DNA of 64,000 nucleotides. Origin: Nilaparvata lugens (taxonomy: Eukaryota; Arthropoda; Insecta; Hemiptera; Delphacidae). Of this stretch, positions 37,849 through 47,934 are shown one piece after another. Made by a program: the position numbers and the translations under genes. Position 1 is the first letter of the stretch. Every line of letters begins with the position of its first letter. The stretch lies in NCBI RefSeq assembly GCF_014356525.2, contig NW_024090261.1, forward strand, positions 1 through 64,000. The letters run 5' to 3'. The notes below the pieces were generated by a model, which did not search any database, was not told the origin of the DNA, and saw only the letters and a program-made list of their open reading frames with translations.

Positions 37849-38676
37849 AAACTACTCTCAACCGTTCACAATTCACAGTAAATAACCGTTCACTCGTTTT
37901 TTCTTCCTCCTCCTGTTATCAAGAGGATATTGTCCAAACTTCGCCACGTCAACAAGTAGAAATTTTTCTAATATTAGTTTAATGTGTATTTTACTTGAAT
38001 GCATTTATTTATGTTATCTGTGATAATAGGGTAATACGTAAAAAATGAGGTGATACTCAAGTAAAATTAGCTATATAAATTTTCTACATCTCAAATAATT
38101 TTTCAATTGTGTATGCTTGTTATGTGACATGATTAGAGCTTGAGTTTTACTAACTTATATTTTTGTCAATTCAAGTGGTATGTAAGCTCCATTGAGCTTA
38201 ATGCTAAGCTTAAGGTATGTTATCTAATGTAAGGGTGTCATTTATATGTGCCATTTCTCAAATGTGCGAGTATTTCAAAATTTCGTTATTTGTGTAATTA
38301 TTTGTTATTTGTATTATGATCTAAAATGATCGAAACATTTCCAATAATATTGTCATTTAAAAGCGAAAACCTAACCTTTCCTTTCACCTTCAAAACCTTA
38401 TTACACTAGATAATTTGAAATTTGAGGCATTGCTCAAAATTAAAAAATCTTCATTAGTTCTAACTTCATTTTCATTCCCAATGTAAGCCCAATTCAAATG
38501 GGCATACCCAGGGAGGGGCCCTGCCAAACTTTTAAAGCACACATTCTATTTAGGAAATAGGATCAGTTTCTTATAAATTAAGACATTCAATTCTGTAAAA
38601 TCGGTTGTTTCAATTGAAAATGAGTGGATTTTGCATGAAATTACTGGAAAAGCAATAATTCTGATGTACCTTTAAT

Positions 38677-38682
38677 AATAAA
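38677..38682 (+). terminator. Possible polyadenylation signal of POFUT2
   Basis: The first AATAAA I see downstream of the POFUT2 stop, about 830 bases away. The 3' UTR extent is therefore uncertain and a non-canonical signal nearer the stop is possible. Confidence 0.3.
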
Positions 38683-38871
38683 AGTTTACCCTTTTAGGGT
38701 CGTATTACATTAGGTCGCCAGTTCAGTTCAGTTCAGTTTCAGTTCTTCGCCACAGTCAATTGACCGGGGAATTGTCAAGTTTTATTATTAATCTCAATAT
38801 CAAAATTTGATATAAATAAAAAAAATTATTTATTTTTAATATAAATAATCTAATTGTCAAATCTTAATAGT

Positions 38872-39165
38872 TTATTTTCGCAAGTGCTGGAAAGTATGTT
38901 CCTCTGTGTATTCAGAAACTGCATAATATGGCCTTACAATCAAGTATTTTTTTAATTCTGAGACAAATAATTTTTTGCTCTCAATAGTTTTGAGATGTAG
39001 CGGGAGAAGGTTGAAGAATCGTGATCCTGTGCAAATTGGAGATCTTCGAAATTTATCTAGTCGGTGCCGAGTGATATTCATATTGGTCTTATTTCTTGTG
39101 TTGCAGCTATGTTGATTGCCTCTTAAAGGTGGATTTGAGTTTTTTGCTAGTATTATAGTTTCCAA
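38872..39165 (-). pseudogene. LINE ORF2 C-terminal tail (outer element)
   Basis: The frame reads ETIILAKNSNPPLRGNQHSC, then NITRHRLDKFRRSPICTGSR and FFNLLPLHLKTI, the usual tail after the reverse transcriptase of CR1-like elements. It continues the next upstream frame (39252-40151) after a one-base shift near 39250-39270. The stop follows HLRK. Confidence 0.7.
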
Positions 39166-39251
39166 GATGTATATAGATATTACTGTAAAAATTTTGTTTT
39201 CCAGAAACAGAGGCCTGCAGTGCTCAATTACATTCGTTTGAAAAATTGCTC

Positions 39252-40164
39252 TTATTGCCTTTTTTTGTAGCCTATTCTAAGTATTTGGTCAAGACAGTTT
39301 TGGGGTGCAGCTCCCCAGGCAACAATACCATATCGCAGGTGCGAAGTAAACAGCGAATAGTAAGCAGTTAGAGCCGTTTTTTCATCCGTAGTATTTCTTA
39401 TTCGTCGTATCACATAAAGTGCTGAGGATAATTTCTTAGATAAGTAGTCGCAATGCTGTTTCCAGCTCAAGTTCTTATCGACCATCACACCAAGAAACTT
39501 AGTAGAGCCCACCGCCAGCATGCTGTCCTCTCTCAACTCCTCATCCTCTCTATTGCAGCTGTTTGGTGTGAAGTTGATGAGCGTTGTCTTTTTCTTGTTG
39601 ATATTGAGTTTCAGACTATTGCAGATTGATGTGGCTTCTTCAAATGCTAGGCTAACTCCACTATTGTTTGCTATCTGATTGGTAGGTAAAATAATGGTAG
39701 TATCGTCAGCAAAAAGGATGCACGTTTTGTTTTCTGTGAGTAGCTCTGGGAAATCATTAATATAAATAAGGAAAAAAAGAGGTCCTAAGATTGACCCCTG
39801 AGGTACTCCCCTAGTGACTTTCTTCATAGATGAGTGGATGTTTTGTAAGCTTGTTTCGTTCTGGTATAATATGTCCACGTATTGAAATCTCTCAGAGAAA
39901 TAATTCTGGATCCAACGTAAGGCCAGTTCGCTTATGTTGAGCTGTCTGAGCTTAGAAATCAGTATATTTTGGTCAAGATTATCGAAAGCTTTTTGGAGGT
40001 CCAGAAATAGTCCTGATGCTATCCTTTTATCCTCCCAGATCTCATTTATTGCGCTGCATAAGTCGGCTATAGCTGTGTTAGTACTCCGCCCCTTCCTAAA
40101 CCCATGTTGGAAACTTGTTATCAGTTTATTATTCTCCAGATGGTTGACTAACTGATCGTAAACT
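39252..40164 (-). pseudogene. Reverse transcriptase, C-terminal two thirds (outer LINE)
   Basis: It encodes YDQLVNHLENNKLITSFQHG, then ASGLFLDLQKAFDNLDQNIL (catalytic motif A, Asp in FLDLQKAF), GVPQGSILGPLFFLIYIND (motif B) and LFADDTTIILP (catalytic FADD). The reading frame is open further upstream only because it runs antisense into the nested element; true homology begins at YDQL, next to the insertion point. The matching N-terminal part lies beyond the insertion, from 42347. Confidence 0.85.
40152..40164. repeat. Target-site duplication of the nested LINE, left copy
   Basis: CTGATCGTAAACT occurs here and again at 42347-42359, exactly flanking the nested plus-strand element. Because the inserted tail ends in ATCT repeats, the duplicated length could be 11-13 bp. 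Confidence 0.85.
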
Positions 40165-42346
40165 CTACAAGAGATAGGAGTTTCAAATAAATTTGTCCGC
40201 ATGGTCAAAGCCTTATATGAAGATACGTCCTCAGTTATATAGTGTGATAAGGGCGTAACAGAAGATATCAGGCTTGTAAGCGGATTAAAACAGGGTTGTT
40301 TGGTATCCCCAATTTTATTCAATCTTTTCACATATGATATCTGTGAGAGTTTAGGCGGAGGCTTGATGGTAGGAGAATCAAAAATAAATTCACTTTTATA
40401 TGCGGATGATTTAGTTCTCTTAGCTGATAACGTAAATGTAATGCAGAGTATGATCAACAGGCTGGAGCAATATTGCAACCGATGGGACTTAGTTTTGAAC
40501 AGGGAAAAATCCAAAATGATGGTGTTTAGGAGGGGTGGTAGATTGAGTAGAAGTGAGAGATGGCATTACGGTGGGGAAGCTATTGAAGTAGTAAATGAAT
40601 ATAAATATTTAGGAATTACGCTTACACCCACCTTGTCACTAGCAACACATTTTGTGAGTAAATTGACGGCAGCGAGGTATGGTATCAATAGTTTATGGCG
40701 TAAGCTAATTGGTAATTATGAGGTCCCAGTATCTACGAAATGGCAATTTTTCGAAGCAGTTAGCAAGTCAACAATCACATATGCAGGGCAGGTTTGGGGA
40801 TGTCAAGAGAGGGAGGATATAGAACGTTTCAATAGGTTTTTTATTAAAAGATTGTACGGTATACCAAAGAATACTCCCAACTACATAGTATATTTAGAAA
40901 GTGGTAGAGATGTTATGTGGCTTCAAACATTGAAAATGAATTACAAATACATATTAAAAACTCTTGCACAGCCGGATTCTAGATTTACGAAGAGAGTATC
41001 AATATTACTGACGCAGAAGAAGAGTGGTTGGTATAAAGATTGGAGAAAATTATTTTATGAATTTAATGAAGAGTGGGTAGATCCCATGAATCAACCAGAT
41101 CTTTGGGGAATAGGATGCGAAAAGATTGTGGGCAGGATACGTAATAAATTTCAAGGTTTATGGTGGGACAGGGCAGCAACTTCTCAGTTTCATCAAATTT
41201 ACTTTAATTTAGGAAGGAATGGATTGCAATCAGGTTATATAAATGACAATAATAAAAGAAGAATGATCAGCATTATTTTTAGGGCGAGGGGAGCATTATT
41301 GCCATTGAATTTTAGAGTGGATCGTGGAGAAAATAGTTACATATGTTCTTTATGCAACAGTGGTGAGGTGGAAGACACCTATCATTTTATTGGAAGATGT
41401 AAAGCCTTATCGGAATTCCGAGTAAAATGGTTCGGCTGCTCGGCTATGACTAATGAAATGGTACATGAGTATTTGAATGGCGAGAATTGGAAATGCTTAA
41501 TAGGTTTTTAGACATCAGCACAGAAATATAGGGATTTTCTTGTAAGGGAATTTAATTTTAAAGATAAAATTAGACTTGGTCTACATAATATTATCGATTT
41601 ATCTATGTTATATATCGGTTTATTTATATTTATAGTATAAGATTAATCGTCTGTAGCTATTAACTTTTATGATATGATTGTATAGGTAAAATTTTCCTTG
41701 TCTTTTCTTTTTCTATGGCCCTATGGTAGGAGATAATGATGCTTCATATATGTAATTTATGTTTTTTCTCAATGTAATATATTAGATAAGTTATGTAATT
41801 TACAATACATATGTGTACATTTACAATTATACATGTGTAATTTAGGTTCAATTTGAGTTGCCATACATTGAATTTATTCTCTTGTAATGTTCATTAAGTT
41901 ACTTACTCACCATGTCAGATATTCTATTTTAAATTTATTTCATAGTGCTGGCAAATGATCCGAGGAATGCTTTTTCAGTTGTTGCTGAAATTATTAACGA
42001 ATAATGAATGATGTTTTTCAAAAGTGTAGTGATAATTAGTTTAGGACAGATAAGGATGAAGCTGCTGGGGGTTGCTTTTGGTTTTCGATAACAGTTTTGG
42101 TTTACGTTTGTTGTTTCATCAATTATATTAAGAAGTAGAATCCGAATTATTTTTGGGAGAATTTTCTATCAAGATTAGATAGTAGAAACTACTCAACTCT
42201 GGCTGACGGCTTAGGCTAAGCTTATCGAATTTGAGCCAATAATACAATTTTTTTATTTGTTGTTCTGTTACACTAGTGACATTACTGATTACTTGTGAAA
42301 TGTATCTTTTGTTTCCTGAAATAAATTCGTTTATCTATCTATCTAT
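40165..42346 (+). mobile_element. Nested 5'-truncated LINE with ATCT tail
   Basis: The element begins inside its reverse transcriptase and ends in ATCTATCTATCT. It is flanked by a 13-bp duplication of the host element's sequence, the mark of target-primed insertion with 5' truncation. It carries a long RT/zinc-finger frame, then about 0.8 kb of AT-rich 3' UTR. It is younger than the minus-strand LINE it splits. Confidence 0.88.
40300..41511 (+). pseudogene. Truncated reverse transcriptase with C-terminal zinc finger (nested LINE)
   Basis: The frame starts in the middle of the domain: SGLKQGCLVSPILFNLF (motif B) just upstream and in frame, then NSLLYADDLVLLADN (catalytic YADD, near residues 34-37), FRRGGRLSR and EYKYLGITLTP (thumb region). 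The end carries CSLCNSGEVEDTYHFIGRC, the CCHC-like finger found at the C-terminus of many LINE ORF2 proteins. Endonuclease and the front of RT are missing. An in-frame TAG about 70 bases upstream of motif B shows decay of the 5' part. The start shown is only where homology resumes; it is not a real initiation site. Confidence 0.8.
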
Positions 42347-42359
42347 CTGATCGTAAACT
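42347..42359. repeat. Target-site duplication of the nested LINE, right copy
   Basis: Second copy of CTGATCGTAAACT. Immediately after it the outer LINE's reverse transcriptase resumes on the minus strand, ending ...SKLLERTVYDQ. Confidence 0.85.
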
Positions 42360-42911
42360 GTTCGTTCCAGAAGTTTTGATACAATGGGCAGGTTGGCTAT
42401 CGGCCTATAATTGTTAGAATCTTGTTTGTCTCCCTTTTTGTGTGTGGGATGTACCTTGGCTATCTTTAATTTCGTGGGTAAGGCTGCTTGACTAAGAGAA
42501 GAATTTATAATATGTAATATAGGCTTGATTATTTATTTTTTACAGTATCTTATCATCCTTCCCGATAACTCGTCAAATCCAGTTGAGTTATTTGATTTAA
42601 GTCTATTGAAAAGAATGTCCAAATGAGACTGTGTAATTCTTTTGAATGTTAAGAGAGCTGGTATGTTTTTGTTTGGAACTATTTGAGTACTATTCTGTTG
42701 GTTAGGATGAGGGTTTGGTGTTGTAAACTGTTAATTGAAAATATTACTGATCAAGTGTGGATCCATAATTTGATTGCCCTTGTCAACAAGGCTGATGTTT
42801 TTGGAATGACTGCACTGCTTGTTCCGCTCTTTATTTACATGTTTCCAAATGCTTTCGTTTTATTATCAGACTGCATGATTTTGGTTATGGCATGTTGTTT
42901 TCTTCTCTTTT
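42347..42911 (-). pseudogene. Reverse transcriptase N-terminal part and linker (outer LINE)
   Basis: Minus-strand translation gives LPTKLKIAKVHPTHKKGDKQ and then NNYRPIANLPIVSKLLERTV and YDQ, the front (motif 0-1) of a LINE reverse transcriptase. It joins without loss to the part ending at 40164 if the nested element and one duplication copy are removed. The remainder towards 42911 is the EN-RT linker. Confidence 0.8.
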
Positions 42912-44010
42912 TCACTTCCATATAATAGATTTGTTTAGATTCTTGGTACTTATTTTATCATTAGTTGATCCTGTAAGTGTATATCTGTCTTGGTCTTGTT
43001 TTAAATGGGCTTTCAATTGGATAATTTTGCTGTCCCAAAATATGGCTTTCTTAGTTGTATTAATCTTTTTTGATATCCTGGGCATAATCTGGTCAAGAGA
43101 ATTGCGCATTATCCTTAAAAAGTTGTTATATTTCATCTCAACAGAGGCTGGTGTGTATACTGATTCCCAGTTTGTTGATTTTAGTAGATTTTTTAAATCA
43201 GACAGTTTTGCATTTGAAGAATTTCGAGAGTATTGAAATGTTGGTTCCTGGGCTCTGTTCTTATTTTTTATTTTACATATTAAATGGTGATGATCGGATA
43301 TAGCTGAGCTTTCTGCTAGAACGTGTATGTCTTCCTTCTGTATGTTTGTGTAGCAGCCATCAATACTGGATGCCGTGCTCTGAGTTTTCCTTGTTATAGG
43401 AATGTCACAAATCCGGCACCCATATTCAATCAGTAAATTTTGCAGGTCTTTTACTCCTTGGTTGTCTGTTTTTAAAATATCAAAATTCGCATCTCCCAAA
43501 ATAACAATATGATTATTATTTCTTGCTTGGTGCTGTAGAAGATGGGCTAATTTTTCTAAGAATATAGCTGTTGTGTTAGCACTTGGGGACCGATAAGTTC
43601 CTATCAGAATGAGGTTACGAGATCCATATTTCAACTTCATTGCTACAGTTTCAAAGATTTGTTCAGCTGGCTCACTTAAATCACCTAGTTGAATCTTATC
43701 AATCTCCAAAGATATGTCATTTTTTACGAATAGTGCAATGCCACCTCACATTTTTTCTGACCGGCAGTACTCACTTAACAGTCTATATCCTTCAATATTT
43801 GTTATATTTAATTGCTCAAATCTCAAACCATGTTCCGAAATGATCAATATGTCTGGAGAATATTTGTCTATCTCGATAAGCAGTCTGTCTAGTTTACTTT
43901 GCAGTCCTCTTTGGATGTTGAGATGGAATATTGTTAATGGTCTATTATATCTAGGTGAGTTTTTTGTTATTCTATCATTCCTATTCTTATGGTCCTGCTT
44001 ATTGTTTCTA
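42912..44010 (-). pseudogene. APE-type endonuclease (outer LINE ORF2)
   Basis: The domain starts LTIFHLNIQRGLQSKLD near 43950 and continues with SPDILIISEHGL, GTYRSPSANT, IVILGDANFDILK, IDGCYTN and SDHHHLICKI, the ordered motifs of LINE apurinic-like endonucleases that nick the target DNA. A TGA stop (43746-43748), replacing a codon just before GGIALFVKNDI, interrupts the frame. Key catalytic Glu, Asp-Asn and His residues are otherwise present. Confidence 0.8.
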
Positions 44011-44064
44011 TGAGGATGAGTCTTTTGTCTGTCTATTGTATTTGCTTGATAATCTGCACAAGAT

Positions 44065-44567
44065 TCACTGGCACTTATAAAAAATTATTTGATCTGCTAT
44101 TATATGAATCCAATTTGAAACTCCAAAGCAGCCAATTTCTACACTATTTACTCTATTTACATGTGATTTACTAAGCCCAGTAACATCCTTATTGGTTCTT
44201 TTGCCAATAACGTGTCTTGTAATAAGCTTCCTCAACTTCTCTTTTCCACTACTCTTGTTCAAATGTAGGCCATGCCGAGTATAATCTCCTCTTTCGAATT
44301 TCGCTAGGTCCAATATATCTATATCATCAGTACGAGATATTGCCCTGGTCAGCCATTCATTAAATTTCGTGACGTGAAAGTTCATTTGTGGTCTGTCATA
44401 TCTACAGGGTACAGTACATATTGATAGATTCGTTCGTTTTGCAGTTTCAAAAACAGGTTGCAGGTCAATTTGAGTTTTATGTCTCGTGCACTCGTCGTCC
44501 ATATCATTGGTTCGGCCATTACCAAAACTCTGTCTTCAAAATCAAAGTCTTTTGTCATTTGAGCCAA
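44065..44567 (-). pseudogene. SGNH esterase C-terminal half of LINE ORF1, frame-broken
   Basis: It continues the ORF1 esterase: a short frame with AQMTKDFDFEDRVLVMAEP, then, after a shift of one base near 44500-44520, DDECTRHKTQIDLQP, TVPCRYDRPQMN and DYTRHGLHLNKSSGKEKL. The GxND-like block lies exactly at the shift. The late D-x2-R-HGLHL pattern corresponds to the catalytic Asp/His block of SGNH hydrolases. ORF1 ends ahead of the ORF2 endonuclease. Confidence 0.7.
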
Positions 44568-44575
44568 GTCACGTG

Positions 44576-45505
44576 TTACTGCTTTGAAATTTCCACCACT
44601 GTCACTTCAAAGTCATCATTTCGCAGATCGTTGTTCAGATCCCATCCCAGGTCCCTACCGTGACTGTCGGCCATCACCAACAATTTTCTCCTTCTTTTTT
44701 TCTTCTTATGAGTTTTCTTAGTTTCATTACAAACTCTATCAATTTTGTCGTCCGCCTCCGTGTTACCGCTCTGAAAGATTCTGAAAGAGTTATCTGTCGG
44801 TACTGTAATGAGATTCTGTTGTCGGCGCTGGGCTGTGCTGCCTGGTGAATAGAATGATTTTAGGTCTTTTATCTCTAGATCGAGTGTTTCTTTCTCATTT
44901 TTTAAAGTGGAGTTCTCAGCTTCCAGCACCTCTATACTAATCTTCATGCGATCAGTTACCTCCCTGCACTCTATTAGCTGCTTGTCCACCTCAATGCAAT
45001 GGTTCAACGCATCATTCCATTGCTGTCTCAATACAGCCATCTGTTCAATCAAGTCTAGATTTCCTTTTTTCAATGAATCAATGCATGTGTTATTGTTTAA
45101 ATTCAATTCATTCGATTCATTTGGACCAGGGTGGAGGGAAGAATTTGAATTTATCGGAGTGCTGCAATCAGTATCCGTCGGCTTACCAGAAACGGAGGAC
45201 AGAACATTATCCGTTTCGTTGAGAGAGTCGAAGTCGTCAACAATAGTTGTCTCTTCATTAAGAGAGTCTTCGCCGATATAATCGGATCTGTTGTCAGGAG
45301 GGGGGTGATTATGTGAGATTGACTGACTCATTTCTACTATCTTTGTTATTTCCCCGTCTGTTTTCAAAGCAGCCTTACATTTTTTGTTTAAGCAACGCCA
45401 TTGGCGTAAACCAGCAGCATTAATATTTGTAAACCTGTAAGTAAAATAGCGAAAAGTCAACTTAGGGTTTCCCTTATTAGTTCTCCCTATTATGAAATCC
45501 TCCAT
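44576..45505 (-). CDS. LINE ORF1: FLYWCH zinc finger, coiled coil, SGNH esterase start
   Basis: A 309-residue frame. Residues 12-70 match a FLYWCH zinc finger: aromatic-rich FRYFTYRF, WRC-x4-C (C38, C43) and SHNH (H65, H67). An acidic Ser/Asn-rich linker follows, then a charged coiled coil (about 148-218), a basic patch (KKTHKKKKRRRK, 263-274), and block I of an SGNH/GDSL hydrolase (VMADSHGRDLG). It stops after VVEISK because of a frameshift; the rest of the esterase lies downstream at 44065-44567. SGNH ORF1 proteins are known in CR1-like LINEs; a FLYWCH finger at the front is not something I recall as standard. The ATG is the first in frame. Confidence 0.75.
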   Translation of the reverse strand: MEDFIIGRTNKGNPKLTFRYFTYRFTNINAAGLRQWRCLNKKCKAALKTDGEITKIVEMSQSISHNHPPPDNRSDYIGEDSLNEETTIVDDFDSLNETDNVLSSVSGKPTDTDCSTPINSNSSLHPGPNESNELNLNNNTCIDSLKKGNLDLIEQMAVLRQQWNDALNHCIEVDKQLIECREVTDRMKISIEVLEAENSTLKNEKETLDLEIKDLKSFYSPGSTAQRRQQNLITVPTDNSFRIFQSGNTEADDKIDRVCNETKKTHKKKKRRRKLLVMADSHGRDLGWDLNNDLRNDDFEVTVVEISKQ

Positions 45506-45834
45506 TGCAATCCTCTCTTGTAATCAGAGTATCAATAGTAAACCTCAATTAGGTATGTCCTGAGATTTAGTAGAAAAGAATATGAATAAATAACTTACAA
45601 ATATGCTCTATTTAGGATAGAGAGAGAAAAAAAAACAGTATGATTGGATTCAAGTGTTAGTAATGTAATATTGATAGAGGAATTAAATTAGAATTAGAAA
45701 CATCCATACAGACGATTAATTAGGATTATATTTGACAGGATTAATAGTAATTATTGTAATAGTGATGTAATTAATATTACATGTAATGTGTTATTCACAA
45801 TAAATATAAACAGTATGTGGGTGAAAAATAATGC

Positions 45835-46085
45835 AAGGAGTCTTCAGAATAAATACATGGAAGATGAGTTAGAGATATAACTTTTAAAGATACCCAATAA
45901 CAGAAAGTTATATTCAAGTTATAATGTATACGTAAGTTATATTAAAGTCCAATTTTATTCTGTCTATGTAACAGAAAGTTATATTTAAGTACAATGTATT
46001 CTGTCTATGTAACAGAAAGTTACATCAAGTTATATTAAATATTACAGAAAGTAATATTCTGATACAGAAAGTGATATTCTGTGAT
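45835..46085. repeat. Degenerate short tandem repeats (acagaaagttat)
   Basis: Repeated words CAGAAAGTTATAT(T), AAGTTATATTAA and ATTCTGTCTATGTAA recur at irregular spacing. They lie upstream of the ORF1 start of the minus-strand LINE and may belong to its 5' region. Confidence 0.55.
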
Positions 46086-46400
46086 AAAAACGTTTGAGAA
46101 TTTATTCTGTCTGGTCAATAATAGTGAAAGTTACAACTGATATCAGTCTGCACGGCGTCAGGAATCAAGATAGCAAGTTAAAGTTACGATTTTTTATAGA
46201 GGTTAGAGATGCCGGTTTATCTCTTGTTTTGGGACTCTATCACACGATAAGCTCCAGAGTCGACGTCGACAATCAGATATAAACGCTAGCTAGGAAAGAG
46301 ACACTCAAAAACACGAAACGGTAGTACTGTACTATATTGTAGCTTGATGTAGAAAGGAAACGATAAGAAATTAATTTAGCCTACTCGTACTCTTTTATAG

Positions 46401-46669
46401 AAATCTTTGAAGAGTTCGTACCGTAGAGTATGTATAGAACTTTTCAGTTAAAATATCCTAGTTCAAGCAAACACCGAATTTAGTCTGCCAAATCTTTGAA
46501 GAGTTCGTACCGTAGAGTATGTATAGAACTTTTCAGTTAAAATATCCTAGTTCAAGCAAACACCGAAATTTAGTCTGCCAAATCTTTGAAGAGTTCGTAC
46601 CGTAGAGTATGTATAGAACTTTTCAGTTAAAATATCCTAGTTCAAGCAAACACCGAAATTTAGTCTGCC
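46401..46669. repeat. Three near-identical tandem copies of an 89-90 bp unit
   Basis: Copies start at 46401, 46490 and 46580 with AAATCTTTGAAGAGTTCGTA and end with TTTAGTCTGCC. They differ chiefly by one A in the first copy. The array sits about 0.9 kb upstream of the ORF1 start of the minus-strand LINE, so it could be repeated promoter monomers of its 5' UTR. An independent minisatellite is the alternative. Confidence 0.9.
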
Positions 46670-46679
46670 CCTCACTGAG

Positions 46680-46869
46680 AACCAAGTTACTGTTAATTAA
46701 TGTGGCCCTTTTGATTCCAACAAATAAATATCGGGCGTATCCCGTCCGCCTCCGGGACAAGCCCGAAAAATGCCCAGAGCAAGGCTGCACAGAGTTTACA
46801 AATAATATACCCCTGTACACCGCTTACAAGGACAAGTGGAACACAAAAGAATGTATGTTTGCCACTTAG
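46680..46869 (+). other. Unassigned coding-like segment
   Basis: A plus-strand frame beyond the tandem array reads YRAYPVRLRDKPEKCPEQGC and TNNIPLYTAYKDKWNTKEC before a stop. Its composition (Cys, Pro, Lys, Tyr) and lack of low complexity look more like real coding sequence than the AT-rich background, but I recognise no family and see no flanking exon. It could be a fragment of a host gene or element, or chance. Confidence 0.25.
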
Positions 46870-47211
46870 AATATCGAAAAGTCTCTGAAATAGGTAATTG
46901 TTGTTTGAAAAGTTATTGAGTAATTAATTAGTTGATTTGTTGTGAAAGCAGATCAGTAACTAATCCAAATCCCAATGGAATTACAATTTATTAAAAACTT
47001 ATCAATCAGCCTAACTGAATTGTTCAACTGTTTGAGATGATAAAGAAATAATTTGGAGTGTGAATTATAATAATAAATATAAATAAAGCCTTTATTTTTG
47101 TCCAAACACACATAAGTTACATTACTGAAGTACTTCAAAATACTTTTGAAATCAATTTCATTTAAAACAATCAATAGTCTTTTTTATGCTTTGTTTTGGA
47201 AACTAAGCCCG

Positions 47212-47457
47212 TCACCGAGCGTAGGCCTCCCCCAGGTTGATCCATCTCTGTCGATCTCTGGCTGCTTCCATCCAGTTGACTCCTGCTATTCCGACGATGT
47301 CATCCTTCCATCTCACTCTTGGCCTGCCGACGTTCCTCTTCCTCCACGATGGCTCCCATTCAGTCACTTTCTTCGTCCATCTTCCGTCTTGTAGTCGCGA
47401 AACGTGTCCTGCCCATTTCCACTTCAATCTTCTTACAGTTACAATGACGTCTTCCAA
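47212..47457 (-). pseudogene. RTE-like ORF2 C-terminal tail
   Basis: It encodes RRLKWKWAGHVSRLQDGRWT, then RNVGRPRVRWKDDIVGIAGV and WMEAARDRQRWINLGEAYAR before the stop. This WAGH ... GRPRxRW-x-DDI ... DRxxW pattern is characteristic of the end of many arthropod endonuclease-reverse transcriptases. Confidence 0.85.
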
Positions 47458-47837
47458 CTTGATTTTGCTCTTGATGGTTGAAGTGCGAATCTTTGCTTTG
47501 CATACGGAATGTTCAGAATGCTTCTTTCCATAGCCAGTTGGGTTTTACGAATAGAGTCTATAGTGCTAGCTCTACAGGCCCAGGTTTGTGCGCCGTACGT
47601 AAGAGTGGGGAACACACACGATCTAAGAACTTTGGTTTTGGATGATAAGCTGACTTCTTTATTTTTCATGATGCATTTGAGCGACCAGAACTTGTTCCAG
47701 GCAGCTGTTCGTCTTCGTTTGAGTTCTTTTTCCTCTCTTTTATCGAATGAGAAACACTGACCAAGATAGACTACTTCCTGCGTCCAATTTAAAGCCTTTC
47801 CATCCAGCTCAATTATTCCTGGGGCCGCATTTGTCAT
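47439..47837 (-). pseudogene. RTE-like ORF2 region after the catalytic RT core
   Basis: Encodes ELDGKALNWTQEVVYLGQCF, then KRRRTAAWNKFWSLKCIM and SCVFPTLTYGAQTWACRAS, the standard 'YLG ... LTYGAxTW' post-catalytic region of RTE/Jockey-type elements. It overlaps the tail frame, to which it connects by a one-base shift. Confidence 0.8.
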
Positions 47838-47934
47838 GAGGTTGGTCTTTTCAGGATTGATTTCAAGCCCAGCTTTCTACTTGCCTCTGCCAGCTCTAAT
47901 ATCATATTTTTTAGTTCCTGTAGTGACTTTCCTA

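Larger units (their letters stand above)
38820..45530 (-). mobile_element. CR1/L2-like LINE, split by a nested LINE
   Basis: On the minus strand this gives, in order, ORF1 (FLYWCH, coiled coil, SGNH esterase), an APE-type endonuclease, a reverse transcriptase and a C-terminal tail. It is interrupted by a plus-strand LINE at 40165-42346; without it about 4.5 kb of own sequence remains. Several single-base frame breaks and in-frame stops mean this copy is no longer able to make its proteins. SGNH-type ORF1 is established for CR1-group non-LTR elements; the clade call is an inference. The exact ends are not defined; no duplication of flanking DNA was recognised. Confidence 0.8.

Noticed and set aside
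37849..38820. Search for CRISPR arrays, operons, bacterial promoters or Shine-Dalgarno sites
   Set aside because: The window is clearly eukaryotic with spliced genes. The tandem repeats seen here and elsewhere lack the regular repeat-spacer layout of a CRISPR array.
42683..43236. Plus-strand frames across the outer LINE endonuclease region
   Set aside because: They are antisense shadows of the minus-strand endonuclease and linker, which carry the recognisable motifs.
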